Origin: Penicillus capitatus
Taxonomy: Eukaryota > Chlorophyta
Reading direction: 5' to 3'
DNA: 64,000 nt
NCBI GenBank assembly: GCA_965649825.1
Contig: OZ287702.1
Location: 744,001-808,000, forward strand
Below the pieces are notes generated by a model. That model saw only the letters and a list, made by a program, of their open reading frames with translations. It did not search any database and was not told the DNA's origin. The position numbers and the translations under genes were made by a program. How positions within the stretch are numbered: position 1 is the stretch's first letter; each line of letters begins with the position of its first letter. Shown piece by piece: positions 10,401-21,360 of this stretch.

Positions 10401-11882
10401 CTATTCAGTGATTCTTAAGATTCTGATGCAGCCATTGGCACAACCGGCAGCCAGCCACGTGGTCTGTTGTCCGTTTGGACTGAAACGAAGGCAGTGAACG
10501 GTCTGATGTTCAAAGGCAGATCCGCTGTCGGCATGGGAGTCTTCGGCTTTGGGTTTCTTGGACGCAAATTTAGCACCTCCGATGTAAACGCCACCGATCT
10601 TTCTGAAATCCGAAGCCGTGATCACACGCAGCGTTTCGGTTTCGGTATCAAATTTCATGGCGCCGGCACAGATATGGGGTTTACGGTAACGCGTGTCTCC
10701 CACGTTTTCTTTGGCAAAGACGGCGATCTCTCCATCTTCGCCGCCGTAACTGACGAGGGAACTGCAGGGAGAGCAGCAAATGGCATGGATGGTTCCTTTG
10801 TTGAGGCCGGAGTAGACATGGAAGACGGGTTGATCGAGTTGATTGGTGAAACCTGACATCTCTAAAGGCAGTTGACGGATCGAGGCATCTTCTAAGGCAA
10901 TGAAGACGCTCAAGGGATTTCCAGACACATCGGCATCCATCAACCACCATCTGGTCAACGTCCAGTCCAGAAGCGGCTGAAACATGTTTGTCCGATTCCA
11001 GATCGTAAAGTGTCCGCTGTGGCCAACGGAACAGAAACAGTGGCGAATGAGGGCGTCGGATTCTGCATCCTGTACAGGCGGAGGTCTGAGCCAGACGACT
11101 CGGCGCAGTGCCAAAGAATCGATGGAATGATGGAGAAGGAGCTGTGCCTCGCCTCTTTCCTGAAAAGGCAATGCCCAGAGGGTCACACTCCCGTTCCAGC
11201 TGCCCATCAGCAGAAGGTCATGCGGCATTGCTGGATGCCAGTCCAGACAGCTAACGAGGCTGCCGCTCAGGGCAAAAGGAGAGACACGTATCCACGGCTC
11301 CACGTGCACCAATTGCCGTTCTTCATTTGGCTCTGGCACCGCCACAATCTGCACATCTCCGTTTCCCAGTGCCATGGCCAACAAGCCTAGGGAAGAGAAT
11401 GTCCGCGGAATGTCTTTCATCAACAGACTTGCATCTGGACACCATTGCAGACAGGAACAGATTCCTCCCTCGTGTACTATGCCTAATGCCATCTGCGCCG
11501 CCGGTCTTCCCTGATGAAGCTCAGCTTCGATTGTCCAGATCTGAATGAGACCCTGTCCCCTGACAACAGTGCCAATACAGTGCCGTCTGCAATTCTTGGC
11601 ATGACAGCTGAGAGCAAGGAACTCGCGTATGGGTCGCTCTTCCTGTCTTAGAGGACACCAATCGAGGGTGTTACACAGTCCACCTCCAAAGAGCACGCCG
11701 TCGCGGAAGAACGCATCTTTGGACGATTCCGGAATGCCGATGGTCAATGCTTCGAACAGAGCGATGCGCGTCGTCGTGTCGTCGGAGTTCGTGGAGAGCG
11801 ACAATGGCGTCGAGGTCGATTCCAGCAGGTCGAATAGATCGACATCTGCAACCACCTCCACTTCGAGCCCCGTCGCCGACAT
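10401..11882 (-). CDS. WD40 protein, TFIIIC subunit-like
   Basis: This is a single 493-codon exon without introns, unusual among its neighbours. WD40-like blades are visible as repeated CLDWHP, LLLMGSWNGSVTLWALP, GHSGHFTIWN and LRFSPNGQQTTWLAAG segments. The pattern GGICSCLQWCPD followed by LGLLAMALGNGDVQIVAVP resembles the beta-propeller subunit of the RNA polymerase III factor TFIIIC (GTF3C2 type), which binds tRNA gene promoters. The N-terminal 80 residues are acidic and low in structure. The assignment to TFIIIC is moderate; a generic WD40 scaffold remains possible. The ATG at 11882 is 19 bp from the start of the divergent small gene. Confidence 0.65.
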   Translation of the reverse strand: MSATGLEVEVVADVDLFDLLESTSTPLSLSTNSDDTTTRIALFEALTIGIPESSKDAFFRDGVLFGGGLCNTLDWCPLRQEERPIREFLALSCHAKNCRRHCIGTVVRGQGLIQIWTIEAELHQGRPAAQMALGIVHEGGICSCLQWCPDASLLMKDIPRTFSSLGLLAMALGNGDVQIVAVPEPNEERQLVHVEPWIRVSPFALSGSLVSCLDWHPAMPHDLLLMGSWNGSVTLWALPFQERGEAQLLLHHSIDSLALRRVVWLRPPPVQDAESDALIRHCFCSVGHSGHFTIWNRTNMFQPLLDWTLTRWWLMDADVSGNPLSVFIALEDASIRQLPLEMSGFTNQLDQPVFHVYSGLNKGTIHAICCSPCSSLVSYGGEDGEIAVFAKENVGDTRYRKPHICAGAMKFDTETETLRVITASDFRKIGGVYIGGAKFASKKPKAEDSHADSGSAFEHQTVHCLRFSPNGQQTTWLAAGCANGCIRILRITE

Positions 11883-11901
11883 TTATCAAATCACAATCGT
11901 G

Positions 11902-12371
11902 ATGGAAGGCGCCACATCCGACAGCGAAGGATGGCTGATGCCGCCCGACTACGAGCGCCTGATCAAACTCGAAAAGGTGTGATAAACGGTCACACTTTCT
12001 TTCGTTATTTCACTCGTGGCTGGCTACGCAGTTAATTTTGGCAGCTGTGCGTGTGGCCCAGCACGTCTGCGAAGAACTGGCACAGAAGACAGAGCATGAC
12101 AATAATAAGCTGCTGCATCTCTGTTCCACTTTTTCGGAAAATATTGAAGTCAAAAGAGTGACCGTGGGAAGATAGTGTGATCGACTGTTCTTGTGTGAGA
12201 CAGGTAGCCCAGATGTTGGTCCTGGAGGCGACACGGAAGCATCGTTTCCACAAGCAACAGAGCGGGAATGTCTATCAGGAGATGAATCAGAGCACGGTCT
12301 TCGTAGAGAAACTCCATGCATTACAGAGCCACCTCGACCAAATGAAGCAGCATCTCGTATCCACTACATAG
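11902..12371 (+). CDS. Small helical protein, unidentified
   Basis: Three exons, 11902-11976, 12032-12157 and 12204-12371, join in phase 0 to give 122 residues. After a short acidic start (EGATSDSEGWLMPPDY) the protein is almost entirely alpha-helical, with heptad-like stretches around AAVRVAQHVCEELAQKTE and EKLHALQSHLDQMKQHL. This size and make-up resemble subunits of small coiled-coil complexes such as BLOC-1 or BORC, but no diagnostic motif was seen. It is divergent from the WD40 gene with 19 bp between start codons. It is convergent with the TraB gene, and the two stop codons overlap. Confidence 0.7.
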
Positions 12372-13593
12372 AAAACAACACATTTTGCGAAAACGCTGTC
12401 CATGCGTAGTAACCGACAACGCAGAGCATCACTTCAAAAGCCAACCGCTTTGAGAGAGATGTCCAGCGCTCGGAATGTGAAGATGGCTTGCGCTCTCCCA
12501 CTAGATCCTTGAATGTTATGTCTCCTCTGTCCTGCTGGAGAGCATAGTAGACGCCTTTGAGATGTCCTCTGCCCACGACTCCCACGACATTCTTGGCGCC
12601 GTTTACCGCTTTCGCTCGTTTCATCGACCAAGCCAGATAGAGATCGCGCTCGTGGATCAAGGGAGATGCCAGTTCAGGGAAATACCGCGTCACTTGATTG
12701 ATAGATTCCGACAGGATGTCTTCGCTATCGAGACGGTCGTATTGGCGGCGCATCTTTGCCGCTTCACTCTGCATGTCAGCGTCGGGGAGACGGAGAGCAT
12801 ACAGCAGTCCGCCAAAAAGCTTGAGGCGACGAGGGAGGCTGAGGGCATCCATCGCACGTTTAAGGGTAATTTCGATTGGCCGATCGCCGAGGACAATATC
12901 GATATCCATCTCATCTGCACATTGCCGAGCTGCTCGCATGTCTACCCCGCTCTCGACGTCTAGCGAACGACCGAGTCGCCGATAGACGATTCCCATAAGT
13001 ATTCGAAAACCCAAAGCGAAGGGCCCTCCCAACTCGATCGACCGCATCACGGTTTCCGCAAAGTTCTTTCCAGACAGGACGAAAGGGTTGGACGCTTTGG
13101 ATGCGAGATCTGGATGCTGTGCCTCATAGAGGACGGAGACTCGGCTCCTGCAGACTTCGACAACAAGGTTATCTGGTCGGACAGCTGTCATCACACGTAT
13201 GACTGCCGCGGCAGACGTCGCTGATACGTGACACGTCCCGACGATGAAAATGCGTTTGGGTTCTTGGTAGTCGGCTTTCAGTCGACGACCGATGCCGTCC
13301 GGCTTGGGTTCGTATACAACGAGCGAGCCGTTTTCCACGAGATCCACCAGTTCAGGGAACTCTTGAGAGACAACAGCGTGACTCTGTTCGTAGGCGACAT
13401 CGCGTAGACGGTATTCTGCAGGAGGACCGGCGACAGTGACCCTCGCTTGAGCCGCCCTGCGAACACACTGGCCGTCAAAACGCCACCCGCCGTGACTCGT
13501 GTATGGAAAACACGTGGAGAGCGATGCGCCGCCTGTGCGTTGAGGCAGACGGCTGTAACGGGACAGCGGAAGAGCGCCGACAGATCGGAGCAT
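12364..13593 (-). CDS. TraB-domain membrane protein
   Basis: A single 409-codon exon. The TraB/PrgY core begins at FIVGTCHVSATSAAAVIRV and continues through PDNLVVEVCRSRVSVLY, with an ERD near VEERD-type position (LIHERDLYLAWSM) and GVVGRGHLKGV. The C-terminus has one hydrophobic segment (LAFEVMLCVVGYYAWTAF). The first 60 residues are rich in Arg and Ser with few acids, typical of an organellar leader. TraB-domain proteins in plants and animals are found on mitochondrial or plastid envelopes and have been linked to organelle contacts and quality control. The exact role is unknown. The last codons overlap the 3' end of the small helical gene on the other strand by 8 bp. Confidence 0.8.
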   Translation of the reverse strand: MLRSVGALPLSRYSRLPQRTGGASLSTCFPYTSHGGWRFDGQCVRRAAQARVTVAGPPAEYRLRDVAYEQSHAVVSQEFPELVDLVENGSLVVYEPKPDGIGRRLKADYQEPKRIFIVGTCHVSATSAAAVIRVMTAVRPDNLVVEVCRSRVSVLYEAQHPDLASKASNPFVLSGKNFAETVMRSIELGGPFALGFRILMGIVYRRLGRSLDVESGVDMRAARQCADEMDIDIVLGDRPIEITLKRAMDALSLPRRLKLFGGLLYALRLPDADMQSEAAKMRRQYDRLDSEDILSESINQVTRYFPELASPLIHERDLYLAWSMKRAKAVNGAKNVVGVVGRGHLKGVYYALQQDRGDITFKDLVGERKPSSHSERWTSLSKRLAFEVMLCVVGYYAWTAFSQNVLFSM

Positions 13594-14287
13594 TCCCTCA
13601 GTCCTGCACTGTACGACACGTCTGCCTTTCTGTTTCGTCGATCCGTGGAATTCAATGGGAATTCATCGCTGCGAATAGCGCACAGAGAACCTGCCAGCTG
13701 TACGGCTAAGGAACAGGCACCTTTGATGCATAAGTAGTCAGAATGTCATTTCTTTGTACAATTTGTTCGTTGGACAACGATTCTGTCATGCACAATAAAC
13801 AGTAGCTCGGATTCGTCGAAAAAGAATAGGGGGGACCGTTGGTTCTTCTATAAGACTCAGATTATAGCCGAACAACATGATAAATGGATGGTGAACAAAA
13901 ACGAAAGGCACTTTTCGTCATGCAAGCCTCCCAAAAAGGCGGCCAGATGCCAGAACTGCTCCTTCTATGGCTTCGCTTCACGTAATCACTGTGCAATTTT
14001 TCTGGATTTTCAGTTTTCAATTTGGCTGCCCATCAAATACTAACAACCAGCGTACGGCGATTCCCCTTTCCTCGAAATGTGCATTGCTTCTTCTTAGAGA
14101 TGTGCATTTGATACTTGCGGAATTGTTATCGTCGTCGTCAAAGAAACTATTCAAGATTAGATTCGACTGCAGCATCGGTACCACTCTCCGGCGAAGCCGG
14201 GGTCCATCCCTTCAGTTGCAGTAGCGGACCCAGTCGACACCGAGAAGACTGAAAACACAAACATGTCAGAAAAATGGGAAAACGCAT
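13594..14287. other. Intergenic region, TraB promoter and bZIP 3' end
   Basis: I see no supported gene here. An 85-codon plus-strand frame at 13967-14224 has no recognisable features and no splice partners. The left side should hold the TraB promoter and the right side the 3' untranslated region of the bZIP gene. Confidence 0.4.
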
Positions 14288-15261
14288 TCACAGTATCTTA
14301 CATTCAGCACTGGTCATAGGCTCCGTTGCCCGTGTCTTTCTCGAGTCGACTTCGCCAAAACCTTCCGTCGAATGCAGCAGATATGCGTTACTATGTCTAT
14401 TTCTCTCGTACGTCGCCAACTGTCGTTGCAGTAATTCGATTCGTTCTCTATGGATAAGGTTCATTCGAATCTGTTCGTTCCTCTCTTGCACAGCAGCGTC
14501 TCGTTCACGAATCAAGTCTTTTTCACGCTCCATCAGCTTCTGGAGCATTTCCTTTTTGCGCTCACGAGAACGACGTGCCGAAGCTCGGTTGGCAAGAATC
14601 CTGTGGAATGGCTTGTTAGACGGTCTGGTGAAAGGAAAAGGGCTCACTGCATACCTTCGTTGTTTTTTCTTGTCATTTTCGGGAAGTTCTGGATCGATGA
14701 GTTCATCGTACTTGCGTCGACTCGTTTTGCGTACAGGTGCCACTGTCGTGTCTCCTGCGTCGTTCACCATCGCGAATTCAGTTGTTGCGTCGCTCTTCGT
14801 TCTTACAGACCGGACGTCTGTTCGATGCGTTATATCCTCGGTACGCAGCTTCGCATCTCCTTCCGACGAGGCAGTTAGCACAACGCGGGGGACAACAGGG
14901 CAACGGTTAGTACGACCATCGACAATTAAGCTGCCATTATCATCTAGATACGAGTTTTGCAATTCGCCTTCCATTATGCCATCTGTAACAGAAACGTTCA
15001 GATTCGCTGTCGTGCACAGAGGAGGTTACCGTCAACAAACGCCGTATGCCATTTCTCGCAAGGAAGCATCTCTGAGGTGGGGGGAATCAACGCCCTACGC
15101 TCGATATACTGCTGTCGATTTGGAAGGGAAGCAGGTAGGTTCACGACCATGTCGGGAGAGCCGCGCACAATCATACGAGGTTGGATCCTGCCAGTCGTGA
15201 CAGTAGTATCCATGGCTCCTCCAACTGGTCCTGTCGCCCAATCCTGCCACATATGTTCCAT
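14288..15261 (-). CDS. bZIP transcription factor
   Basis: Three exons on the minus strand (15261-15030, 14982-14655, 14600-14288) give 290 residues. The basic region reads ILANRASARRSRERKKE, with the invariant Asn and Arg of the N-x7-R bZIP signature. A leucine-zipper heptad series follows through MLQKLMEREKDLI and IELLQRQLATY. The second intron (14654-14601) falls exactly before the basic region. The N-terminal half is unstructured in appearance, with Thr/Asp-rich stretches. bZIP factors bind ACGT-core DNA as dimers; TGACG-type sites occur elsewhere in the window, but no link to this protein is shown. The start at 15261 is the first ATG of the exon; an upstream exon is possible. Confidence 0.85.
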
Positions 15262-16094
15262 CTGCAGTTATCTTGAGCGCACAAGGATGCTCTTTGCGCT
15301 TTTCTTCGCGTCTTTGATTGACTCTGGGTCTTCTGGCACCGTCTGGGCTCACGGATAAGGTGGAAGGGATGTTGGCGTCGAATCGCACCAATCGATTGCA
15401 TAGCAACCTTAAGTACTGAACAGAAAAGGAATTTGCTGTCCAGACGTGGTTAGACAACGAACCGGTGACGTTTTCAGCAACACCGTGGTGTAAGACGTAT
15501 TAGCTGTAAAGAAGCTGTCACGGATAGACCCAGCCCGTAGGCGTAACATAAGGTGACTGCATTGTTAAATACTGACCGCAAAAAATTGTGGCTTTTGAAA
15601 AAGTCCGAGGTGGAAGTGCGAAGGAGGTTCGTCAGAATAGACGGGGCAGTGGACCCACCGCAAGGTGTTACGCAGAGTAGGTGCAACGTGTCGGCGTGCG
15701 TTATGCTTAACGATAATGTTCGGCGTAGCGCATCATTGAAAAACAGATGCATCTTTTAGCGCGGGGTTCTATCCATCCTTGTCTTTGCCAACCTCACAAC
15801 AACGACAACTTCATCATCAGTTTTTTTTCAATTGTAGAAAGGATTCTGCGGATGTCTTTCCCTTAAGAACAACCAAATGCAAAGATCACTGGTTTATTGA
15901 TGAATATCGAAAAGTTGACTCTTTGTCAACTGCCCTCGTGTCATTAGACAAAACCTGGAAGAAAGAGGAAAGACAGATGACATAAGAAGTCTATATGTAC
16001 ACGATAACGCACAGACAATGTCATAAAATGGGCCAATAGACGTTTTGGCAAACCACTCCAGCACGCCAACTTCGATGATACATCACTGGCAGAC
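15262..16094. other. Intergenic region
   Basis: About 830 bp between the bZIP start and the DCP2 stop, both genes being on the minus strand. Short frames at 15474-15759 on both strands show no motif or splice logic. It should contain the bZIP promoter and DCP2 3' untranslated region. I see no RNA gene here. Confidence 0.4.
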
Positions 16095-17308
16095 TTAGTT
16101 TCGGAGCAATAGACATCGATTGATGGCGTCTCGGTCGAATCTGAAATTGGCAAAGCTCAAACAAGCCACTGCCCCGCCTGCTGTCTCTGCAGCTGTCTTT
16201 GAGGGACTGGTCGATGAGGAAGGAATGTCCTTTATCTTATCGCGGCGTTGCGTCGGGCGATCGACAACAAGTACTTTGGGTTTATGGCTCATGATCCATC
16301 TTCTAAGCTGTTCAGCGAAAACGTGGACCATGTAGAATCTATGCATCTGGCCCGTCTGGCTGTGATACATCCTGCAAGAATACTCTTTTGCATTGGGGAG
16401 CTCCGAAACTAAGTGCCAAGCCAACGCGCCTATTTCCTGACTCAAACATACGCTCTATCAGAACAACAACAGAAGGATGCGGCCTGGAACGTGCCTTCCT
16501 GGCAAAGGGTTTAAAAGGCATATTCTCTGCGACGTTCTTAATGATGAACAACTTGACCCTTTGCAATCCAGCATGAATCTCTATAAATTGTCGTTTGTTC
16601 AAACGGCTTCTGATATCGAACCCGGTCTCCTCATAAACCTAAGGAACATCGATCCATCTATCCATCTGTCGTGACAGTAACTGCACAGGAGACACCGACG
16701 CCGTACCTCTCTAATGGCACAATTTTCATCTGTCTCATCCTTCATTCGCTTTCCCCTTGGGAACCCCCAAGCAGCATTCTTGCTCCATCCTCTTACCAAC
16801 AGCACTTTATCCATTCTTGGAGAAAGAAGTATGGCACCCATCACTGGTACTGTGTGTTTAAAATCTTGAAATCTCTTCAAGATCATTTGAAGATCCCCCT
16901 GTCCTTTATCCATTCCTGCAGACGCGTGACAGAGATGGTCTCGCACTTTGTATTGGTCAAGTCCCGGACAGACTTCGAACATCATGGAAGCGAATTCTCG
17001 TATGGACAAAGACTTCATGCGAGGATGTCTTGGAATAATGTGGTCCTGTGGCGACGGTCCGTTCGTCGATGCACGAACACACGCGGAACAGCGTGGTCAT
17101 ACCTCATAGTACCAGTGCGCCTCTTCTATCAAGAACAACAGCCGCTCGAACGAACTAACATCATGGACATATCCTTTATACACAAGCGACGACAAGTTGA
17201 CGCATCTTACTTCGTATCTTCCAACGGTTTATTGACAACGAAGCGTAAACAGAGCTCTTCGATAAGCTCTCGACTTGGTTTATCACGACCTTGAGGACTG
17301 TCTGCCAT
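16095..17308 (-). CDS. DCP2: mRNA-decapping enzyme DCP2
   Basis: Five exons on the minus strand fit in frame: 17308-17211, 17154-17103, 17045-16707, 16638-16495 and 16436-16095. The N-terminal regulatory domain includes ELIEELCLRFVVNKP and FERLLFLIEEAHWYYE. The link LKSLSIREFASMMFEVCPG-type segment leads into the Nudix fold: VPVMGAILLSP, WGFPRGK, CAIREVYEETGFD with the metal-binding Glu residues, and the Box B region RVKLFIIKN. DCP2 removes the 5' cap from mRNA in the cytoplasm. Within exon 3 a further 48-nt in-frame intron (16946-16899) is likely, because removing it restores the normal spacing before the KRFQDFKH motif. The intron at 16494-16437 starts with GC rather than GT. The C-terminal tail is short compared with yeast or human DCP2. 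Confidence 0.9.
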
Positions 17309-17864
17309 TCTCCCATACACATAAAAACGTAGCGCCGTGTACACGCTCAACGTTCGGGTTGATGCAATTGGTCTAAGATGCTAATCAGCTGGACGCTTAA
17401 ATTGCCATCATCTACGAAGCAAGTCTTGCATCTCTCTCTTTCTACTCACGCAAACAACGACGGCTGGCTATGCATTAAGGGTCCGACAGTTCAACATCAC
17501 ATAAAATTGCACAAGGAATGAGGAAGAAAGGAGCGAAAGGCATAAAAAACAACGATGTCACAGAAACTGGATTGAGGACCTAGACATTCGTTATCACAAC
17601 AACGACAACTACATTACCCACAACACATAGTGTGCAAAAATGCATCAACATTGAAACGACCGCAAACAATTGGGCGGTCCCATTCAGCGACCCCAGTGAA
17701 GGCAATTCTTCGCCCCAAGGGCTTCGGTACTGCGACCCTTGTACGTTATGTACGCGGTCTTCGACGAATCATGTACAGTTGACGGCTTCTGACCGGCGAT
17801 CGCGGAAGCCGTCACGATCTTCTTAACTATTCCCGTCTGGACGCGAAAAAACGGTTACAACCGT
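17309..17864. other. Intergenic region
   Basis: About 556 bp between the DCP2 start and the ATAT1 stop, both minus strand. The sequence GTTATCACAACAACGACAACTA near 17590 resembles CACAACAACGACAACTTC near 15797, a short dispersed similarity also found upstream of DCP2. No coding feature is supported. Confidence 0.4.
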
Positions 17865-19402
17865 TTATTCTAAAGTACGCGAATATATTACCGTTCGATC
17901 GGCGGCGAGTCCAGTTGCCCATGGCGGCACACATCGACAGGACGGTGTCGGTGGTTGCTGCTGAGCAAAGTTCTGAATGGGCGTCAATCGTGTCAGCCCG
18001 ACGCTCTCTTTCTTTCGACGATTTTGGATTCGTGGCCCCGGCTCAAGGGGCTGCCATCCTGGGTATGGTCCCATCGGAAGTCGGGAAGGAATAGGAGGGC
18101 GATTAGAACACTGCGTCAATCTCTTGGGAAGCGGTCGCAGAGGTGGACGTCGCGTCGCACGACCGAACGGCTCCCTTGGATTTCCAACGCTGTCAACTGA
18201 AGCTTCAGACGCTCGACTTGATTTTTGAAATCCGGAGTAACGGGAAATGATACTGCTACTAGCAGACGTTGTCGACTTCTGACTTCTGCACAACAACATG
18301 GATGGGCTGGTTGGTTGGCTAGCCGGATCTCGATGGAGTGCTTACTTGGTCGGAGTCGGTTCTTTTCGCTGACTAGATTTTTTGGGTGATCGAGTGATGG
18401 ACGAGTTGGTGGGCGCTCGGCTGCGGCACCCGGATTTCTGTCACACATACAGTAGTACATAAGAGACATGATGTGACAGCTGTGTGACGGGCACACGCAC
18501 TTTGTCAAGTACTTTGACTCGTAGGAGCTGCGTCTTTTCGAAAAATGTTTCAAAGACAGCGAAGTTATTGTTCTGATGAACACTTCTCGACAGTCCTGGT
18601 GAAGAGCATGGAATGGATGAGGAGGATTGATGAGCAAATCGTGTGAAAACCAGCTGAATACGACCGTAATATTTCTTAAAGAATCCAAGAAGCTTCGATG
18701 ATGGTCGGTCGTAGGCAATGGTGTTGGCCTGTTCGTTCTCCCCCTCCAAGAAGGCCTAGACACACCCCTCTTACACAAAGCACGCACCATCAAACCTGCT
18801 GTACTCGAAAGAGTCTGCGGCCGATGCCTCTGCGCTGATAGTTTTCGTGGATGTAAAAATCCAGAACGCACATAGGTTCGCATTCCTCATAACCATCCTC
18901 CTGAAAAAGAGTGAGACAAGAGTGAGACGCTACAGTTTCGCACTTTCTTAAAATACAGATGCTTTCTCCCACACCGAAGTCCACCAATCACTCGAGTTCC
19001 CCTTACCCAGTGCGGCTTGCAGATCAGGTAGAGGCGGTGATCGCTACTCTTCAGGCGATTATAATCTGTTACTGGACGACTCAGCCCCTAAACACCAATG
19101 GCTCACTCTTTTCTGATTTAAAACACTGGCCCGTTTACTTGCGCCTGGGCCGAGTTGCATCCAAACGTGTCTACGATGTCACGAATCTTGTCTCTATCTT
19201 CAGCAGCGAGGCGCACTAGAACATGTATCCATTTGCATATGAAGCATGGATGAGGATTATGTGACCGCATGTTTTCCTATCCCAGACACTAATGGTCACC
19301 TGTAAACCATCACACACGAACGTACAAACCGTCCGACAAGCGTCGACGTGTGCACACTTTTCTGCCTTTTAGGAGTCCGGTGACGGAATATCCAAAATTC
19401 AT
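17865..19402 (-). CDS. ATAT1: Alpha-tubulin N-acetyltransferase
   Basis: A multi-exon minus-strand gene. The acetyltransferase core reads LYLICKPHW, then VIGGLRCGRKHLYFKK, EPMCVLDFYIHENYQRRG, GRRLF and IAYDRPSSKLLGFFKKYY, ending at NNFAVFETFFEK. The Cys in PMCVLDFYIHE and the Asp in AYDRPS correspond to the two residues central to catalysis in human ATAT1. The enzyme acetylates a lysine of alpha-tubulin on the luminal face of long-lived microtubules, typically in cilia. After the core come a basic Ser/Pro/Lys-rich stretch (RSPKKSSQRKEPTP) and a Pro/Arg-rich tail to the stop at 17865. The introns at 18936-18893 and 18803-18761 are clear. The 5' end is tentative: an ATG at 19402 and small exons near 19300 give a sensible N-terminus, but the first intron would be too short as drawn. 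Confidence 0.8.
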
Positions 19403-19682
19403 CGTGTGGAGCGATGGCGTCGTGAATGTGGTGCGTTTTGAACGTTTCGACAGCACAGCTAGGCTAGCAAGCTTATTGTCTGAACAATAATCTTTTCAAT
19501 CGTAAACAATTCAAAGCGAAACTGCGCCGTTCCAAGTGTCACCGAATTCTTGTTCGTTTTTCCACGACGAATGGCAGATTGGACGCGCATTCATGCAACG
19601 GCCAAACGTAACAACCGCCGTTGTCAGATGCATGGCATGCACGGTACCTGCGCATACATAATGAGACCATCTTGATGGATTG

Positions 19683-20540
19683 ATGAGCGCCATAACGAAC
19701 CACAAGCAGAACATGAATGTCGACGACGAGAGCAACGACGTCGCACAGAGTCGCGGAAACCCGAAGAGACGCGAAGAGACGACCCTCCTTTTCCTCAAAG
19801 ACTTGCCATCACGGTGCGACTCTCCTTCGACAGAGACGAAGCGCGCTTGATAGCCGAAAGTGAAGGGGGACGTTGACGGACTTGGTAGAGGGCAGCATTC
19901 TGCCCAAGAGTCCACGAAAAGGCAGTGCTTACAGTCCACGGACGTTTAGAGGTTGGATGTGGGGATGAGAACAGGAGAGGAGTGGAAGGTGTGTAGGGTG
20001 TTGGCGCTTTGAATGCAGTCCAGAGCCTCCATTGGTGACGGAGTTAAAGAAGGCTCGACGTAAACAGATGGCAAAGACACTCGGTCGATGCTTCGGCCCC
20101 GATTCAAAACCGGATGCGAATGGAAAACGACGTTCTTCAGCATGTCCGGCTGTTCAGAACAAAAGAGCTAAGCAGGCAGGACATCGACAGACATTGCTGG
20201 GCCTTTGCGGTGACCTCTCTCCTCTGCTCGACGATGGAATGGATAGGAAGTGTTATTAGGGAGCGAGGTCGTATCGGAAGATGCCGTGCAAACCGAGGCA
20301 AAACTGAAATCCAAGCTCAAAAGAGACTTGATAGACATTGCAGTAAAACTAGACATTTCGCCGAGAGGGAACAAATCGGAGATACTTCATAGACTGATGC
20401 ACCGTTACCAGCAAGATCGAAGGTCGCTGTCCCATCATCCATCCATCCATGTGCAAGAGAAGGGAACGTCGCCGTCTAGGGATGGGTGTTTTTCCAGAGG
20501 GGGTGGCGGCGGAGGCAGTTCCAGTACATTGGCCGAATAG
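19683..20540 (+). CDS. SAP-motif nuclear protein
   Basis: Four exons, 19683-19813, 19889-19943, 20050-20209 and 20260-20540, join in frame. The product is about 208 residues and very basic. A helix-turn-helix of SAP type is seen near the C-terminus, SKLKRDLIDIAVKLDIS followed by GNKSEILHRLM, which in other proteins binds AT-rich DNA or RNA. Upstream are Lys/Arg clusters (KARRKQMAKTLGR, NKRAKQAG) that would serve as nuclear localisation signals. The C-terminus ends in a glycine run of six. No further domain is recognisable, so the precise role is unknown. It is divergent from ATAT1, with 280 bp between the proposed starts. Confidence 0.65.
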
Positions 20541-20858
20541 AGTATATGGAAGGAAGAGAGATGTTGCCCGGTAAAGGAAGGTGTACCACTTGTCCTTTAC
20601 TCTTTTGATAGTTTTCTGTGAAAAGCCTGTGTCATGGATCCATTTTCAAGTCATGGCAAACATGTCGTGAATAGAAAGGCAGCAGCCTCGCTGCCCCACA
20701 CTCTGTCCTCTCGTTGAACAATGGAGACATGAAACAATGACTTCGCCGCCACACGAGCTCAATCACACATGAACGCTTCGGTTACACACTGGGACCTCAA
20801 TGAAAGAGAAGACCGTCGCACACAATATCTGCATCGTCAAAATCGCAGCAGCCTCCCA
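20541..20858. other. Convergent 3' interval
   Basis: This 318-bp interval lies between the stop codons of two convergent genes. It should hold both 3' untranslated regions. No additional feature is visible. Confidence 0.4.
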
Positions 20859-21360
20859 CTACTGACCGTGCTTCCATCGAATCAATGCTACACGGGAGGC
20901 ATCCATCGTTCAGTTGCAGTGGGGAATGGTGACGAGGCGGCGAACAGACCTTGGATATCCGTCTCCGAGACGTTGTACTTGTGGAGAATCTCTTTGAGGT
21001 TGGAAATCTCGCAAGCATTCTCGCCGACTGCTTCATGCTTATCCGTCTAGCACAGCAATACGCGTTACTGGAGTCGTCCGCCCGAACCGAGAGTCATAGA
21101 CTGACTGACCACGTCTGCCTGTTTCTTGACTTTTTTCAGGAGTGTTCTCAGGAGGCGTTCGTCCTGTTTGCTAAAGAACACAGCCTGCGACCGTGATTTG
21201 ACAGCCCAACTTTCTCCGCTGCGACGAGGCAAACCTCTTCCGCCGTTTCTTTGTCCTTGAACGTCTCCAATTCGATCGTCATTTTTCTTTGAGTCTGAAA
21301 GATGCTCGGGAGATACTTCGCCTCATGCAGAACGCGAATCGCCGTGCGTGCCAAAGCCAT
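20859..21360 (-). CDS. Small helical protein, IF1-like
   Basis: Four exons on the minus strand (21360-21235, 21184-21110, 21046-20950, 20887-20859) give 108 residues. The N-terminus (MALARTAIRVLHEAKYL) is an amphipathic basic helix typical of mitochondrial import. The core KDKETAEEAVFFSKQDERLL followed by LKKVKKQ resembles the minimal inhibitory stretch of the mitochondrial ATPase inhibitor IF1 and its algal relatives. The C-terminus ends in ALIRWKHGQ. If this is correct, it blocks ATP hydrolysis by F1 when the proton gradient fails. The match is partial, so the assignment is tentative. The last exon is only 29 nt; reading through the last intron would give an alternative C-terminus ending at 20888. 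Confidence 0.55.

Noticed and set aside
15474-15759. Possible small gene or RNA gene between bZIP and DCP2
   Set aside because: Short frames on both strands without motif, and no tRNA-like fold was recognised.
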